This document shows, piece by piece, positions 63,142-64,000 of a DNA stretch of 64,000 nucleotides. The stretch's first letter is position 1; the number at the start of each line of letters is the position of its first letter. The notes under the pieces were generated by a model. That model was not told the DNA's origin. It worked only from the letters and a program-made list of their open reading frames with translations, and searched no databases. The position numbers were made by a program, and so were the translations under genes. The DNA comes from Rallus limicola (taxonomy: Eukaryota > Chordata > Aves > Gruiformes > Rallidae). The DNA is taken from assembly GCA_022605955.1 (NCBI GenBank), contig JAKCOZ010000041.1, positions 2,006,001 through 2,070,000 of the forward strand, given 5' to 3'.

Positions 63142-64000
63142 GTACTGTACAGAAATGCTTGGAATTCTGGTCATTTTGGTTCTCATTATGTTCAGTAAAA
63201 GCTGTTGTTCTTCTGATAGTAACAGGCATCCCCATTTCAACAGAGCTGGAAAACAAATGCAATTAAGCTGTATGGATTTCTACTGAAGTGAATGAGGTTA
63301 CAAGGACCCCTTAAAATCAAGGGGTTAACATCACTTGCATGCCTTGAGATGTCTGCAAGAACATTCACTTCATGCTGTCTCTAAATAGACTGATAATTAA
63401 CTGTTTCACTTCTGCCAGGTTAGCAAGTGCCCCATTAGGAATATCCAAGTGAATGAAATGTTACAAGAATTTGTTATACTTATGGGAGTTTATTCCATGA
63501 GGGCATCCAGTGTTGCTTTTAGGCCTTTAAGAGCCTGTCCTACCTTACTGTAAATATTTAGACCAGGTTTTCAGAGAAGCACTGAAAATGACCTGATTTT
63601 CACAGCTTTAGAAGGAATGTTCCTATTTTTTCCCCCTGTGACATCATCAGCCTTTGGACAATCATGTTCTTTTCCCAATATTTCTAAATCCACAGCATCC
63701 TTAAGAGACAATTCCAGGGAATGGTGAAAACTGCAATTCTGCTTCATAAGGAAATTTAGTTCTGAAAATCATGTTGCATGAGAACTTTTCTGCAATTTCA
63801 ACCAGATTTGGGGATTATTCTTCTCTGTGAGAATCAATGCCATGAAAGCTGAGGGGCTTAGCAGTGTGCTTAGCAATTTGCCTAAAGGTTTATCCCACTT
63901 CTGTGGTGGAAAAGGAGGCTTAATGTTGTTGATTTGCAGTTGCTGTAGCTTTCAAGTAGAAGCAAGGGCTATAAAGCAGTCTGACGTCCTTGTAAAAGAT
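63142..64000 (+). other. DNAAF8: DNAAF8 intron at right edge
   Basis: Nothing recognisable. The gene is expected to continue beyond the window because no stop has been reached. Confidence 0.5.

Overview
The window is nuclear DNA from a bird. About fifteen CR1 LINE fragments end in the avian 3' tail (copies of ATTCTATG), there are several solo LTRs with clean target-site duplications, and the genes are split into short exons with GT-AG introns. The many near-identical young CR1 copies would suit a CR1-rich lineage such as woodpeckers and allies, but that is a guess. No bacterial or plasmid signal is present.

Layout. (1) Bases 1-2767: no recognised gene. This is probably the 3' UTR of ANKS3 (minus strand) plus the intergenic gap to a convergent neighbour outside the window. 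(2) Bases 2768-15087, minus strand: ANKS3, ankyrin repeat and SAM domain protein 3. I reassembled 15 coding exons whose splice phases all agree. They total 2001 nt (666 residues plus stop), close to the mammalian length of about 656. (3) Bases 18.5-20.0 kb: one CpG island, read as a head-to-head promoter, with CCAAT boxes, ETS, NRF1 and YY1-like sites and a near-perfect RFX X-box. (4) From 21357 to beyond the right edge, plus strand: DNAAF8 (C16orf71/DAAP1), a dynein axonemal assembly factor. Twelve phase-compatible coding exons (772 codons, no stop reached) were found. The first ~520 codons align with the mammalian protein; the later exons are an extension that I cannot assign to a named domain.

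The two genes fit one theme. ANKS3 belongs to the ANKS6/NEK8/BICC1 ciliary (nephronophthisis) module and DNAAF8 acts in cytoplasmic assembly of outer dynein arms. A shared RFX-type promoter would co-regulate them in ciliated cells. The same gene pair is adjacent and divergent in mammals (human 16p13.3).

The introns are full of mobile DNA: CR1 copies in both orientations, three solo LTRs of one ERVL-like family plus one related LTR, and one LTR with a 6-bp duplication typical of class II (ERVK-like) elements. The most unusual structures are a direct ~1.29 kb duplication flanking two frame-neutral DNAAF8 exons, a perfect 25-bp hairpin in the 17-kb intron, and a phase-matched candidate alternative exon at 39.6 kb. 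I found no tRNA, rRNA, CRISPR or other named RNA gene. Exon calls come from reading splice signals and conserved protein motifs by eye, without alignment or transcript data.
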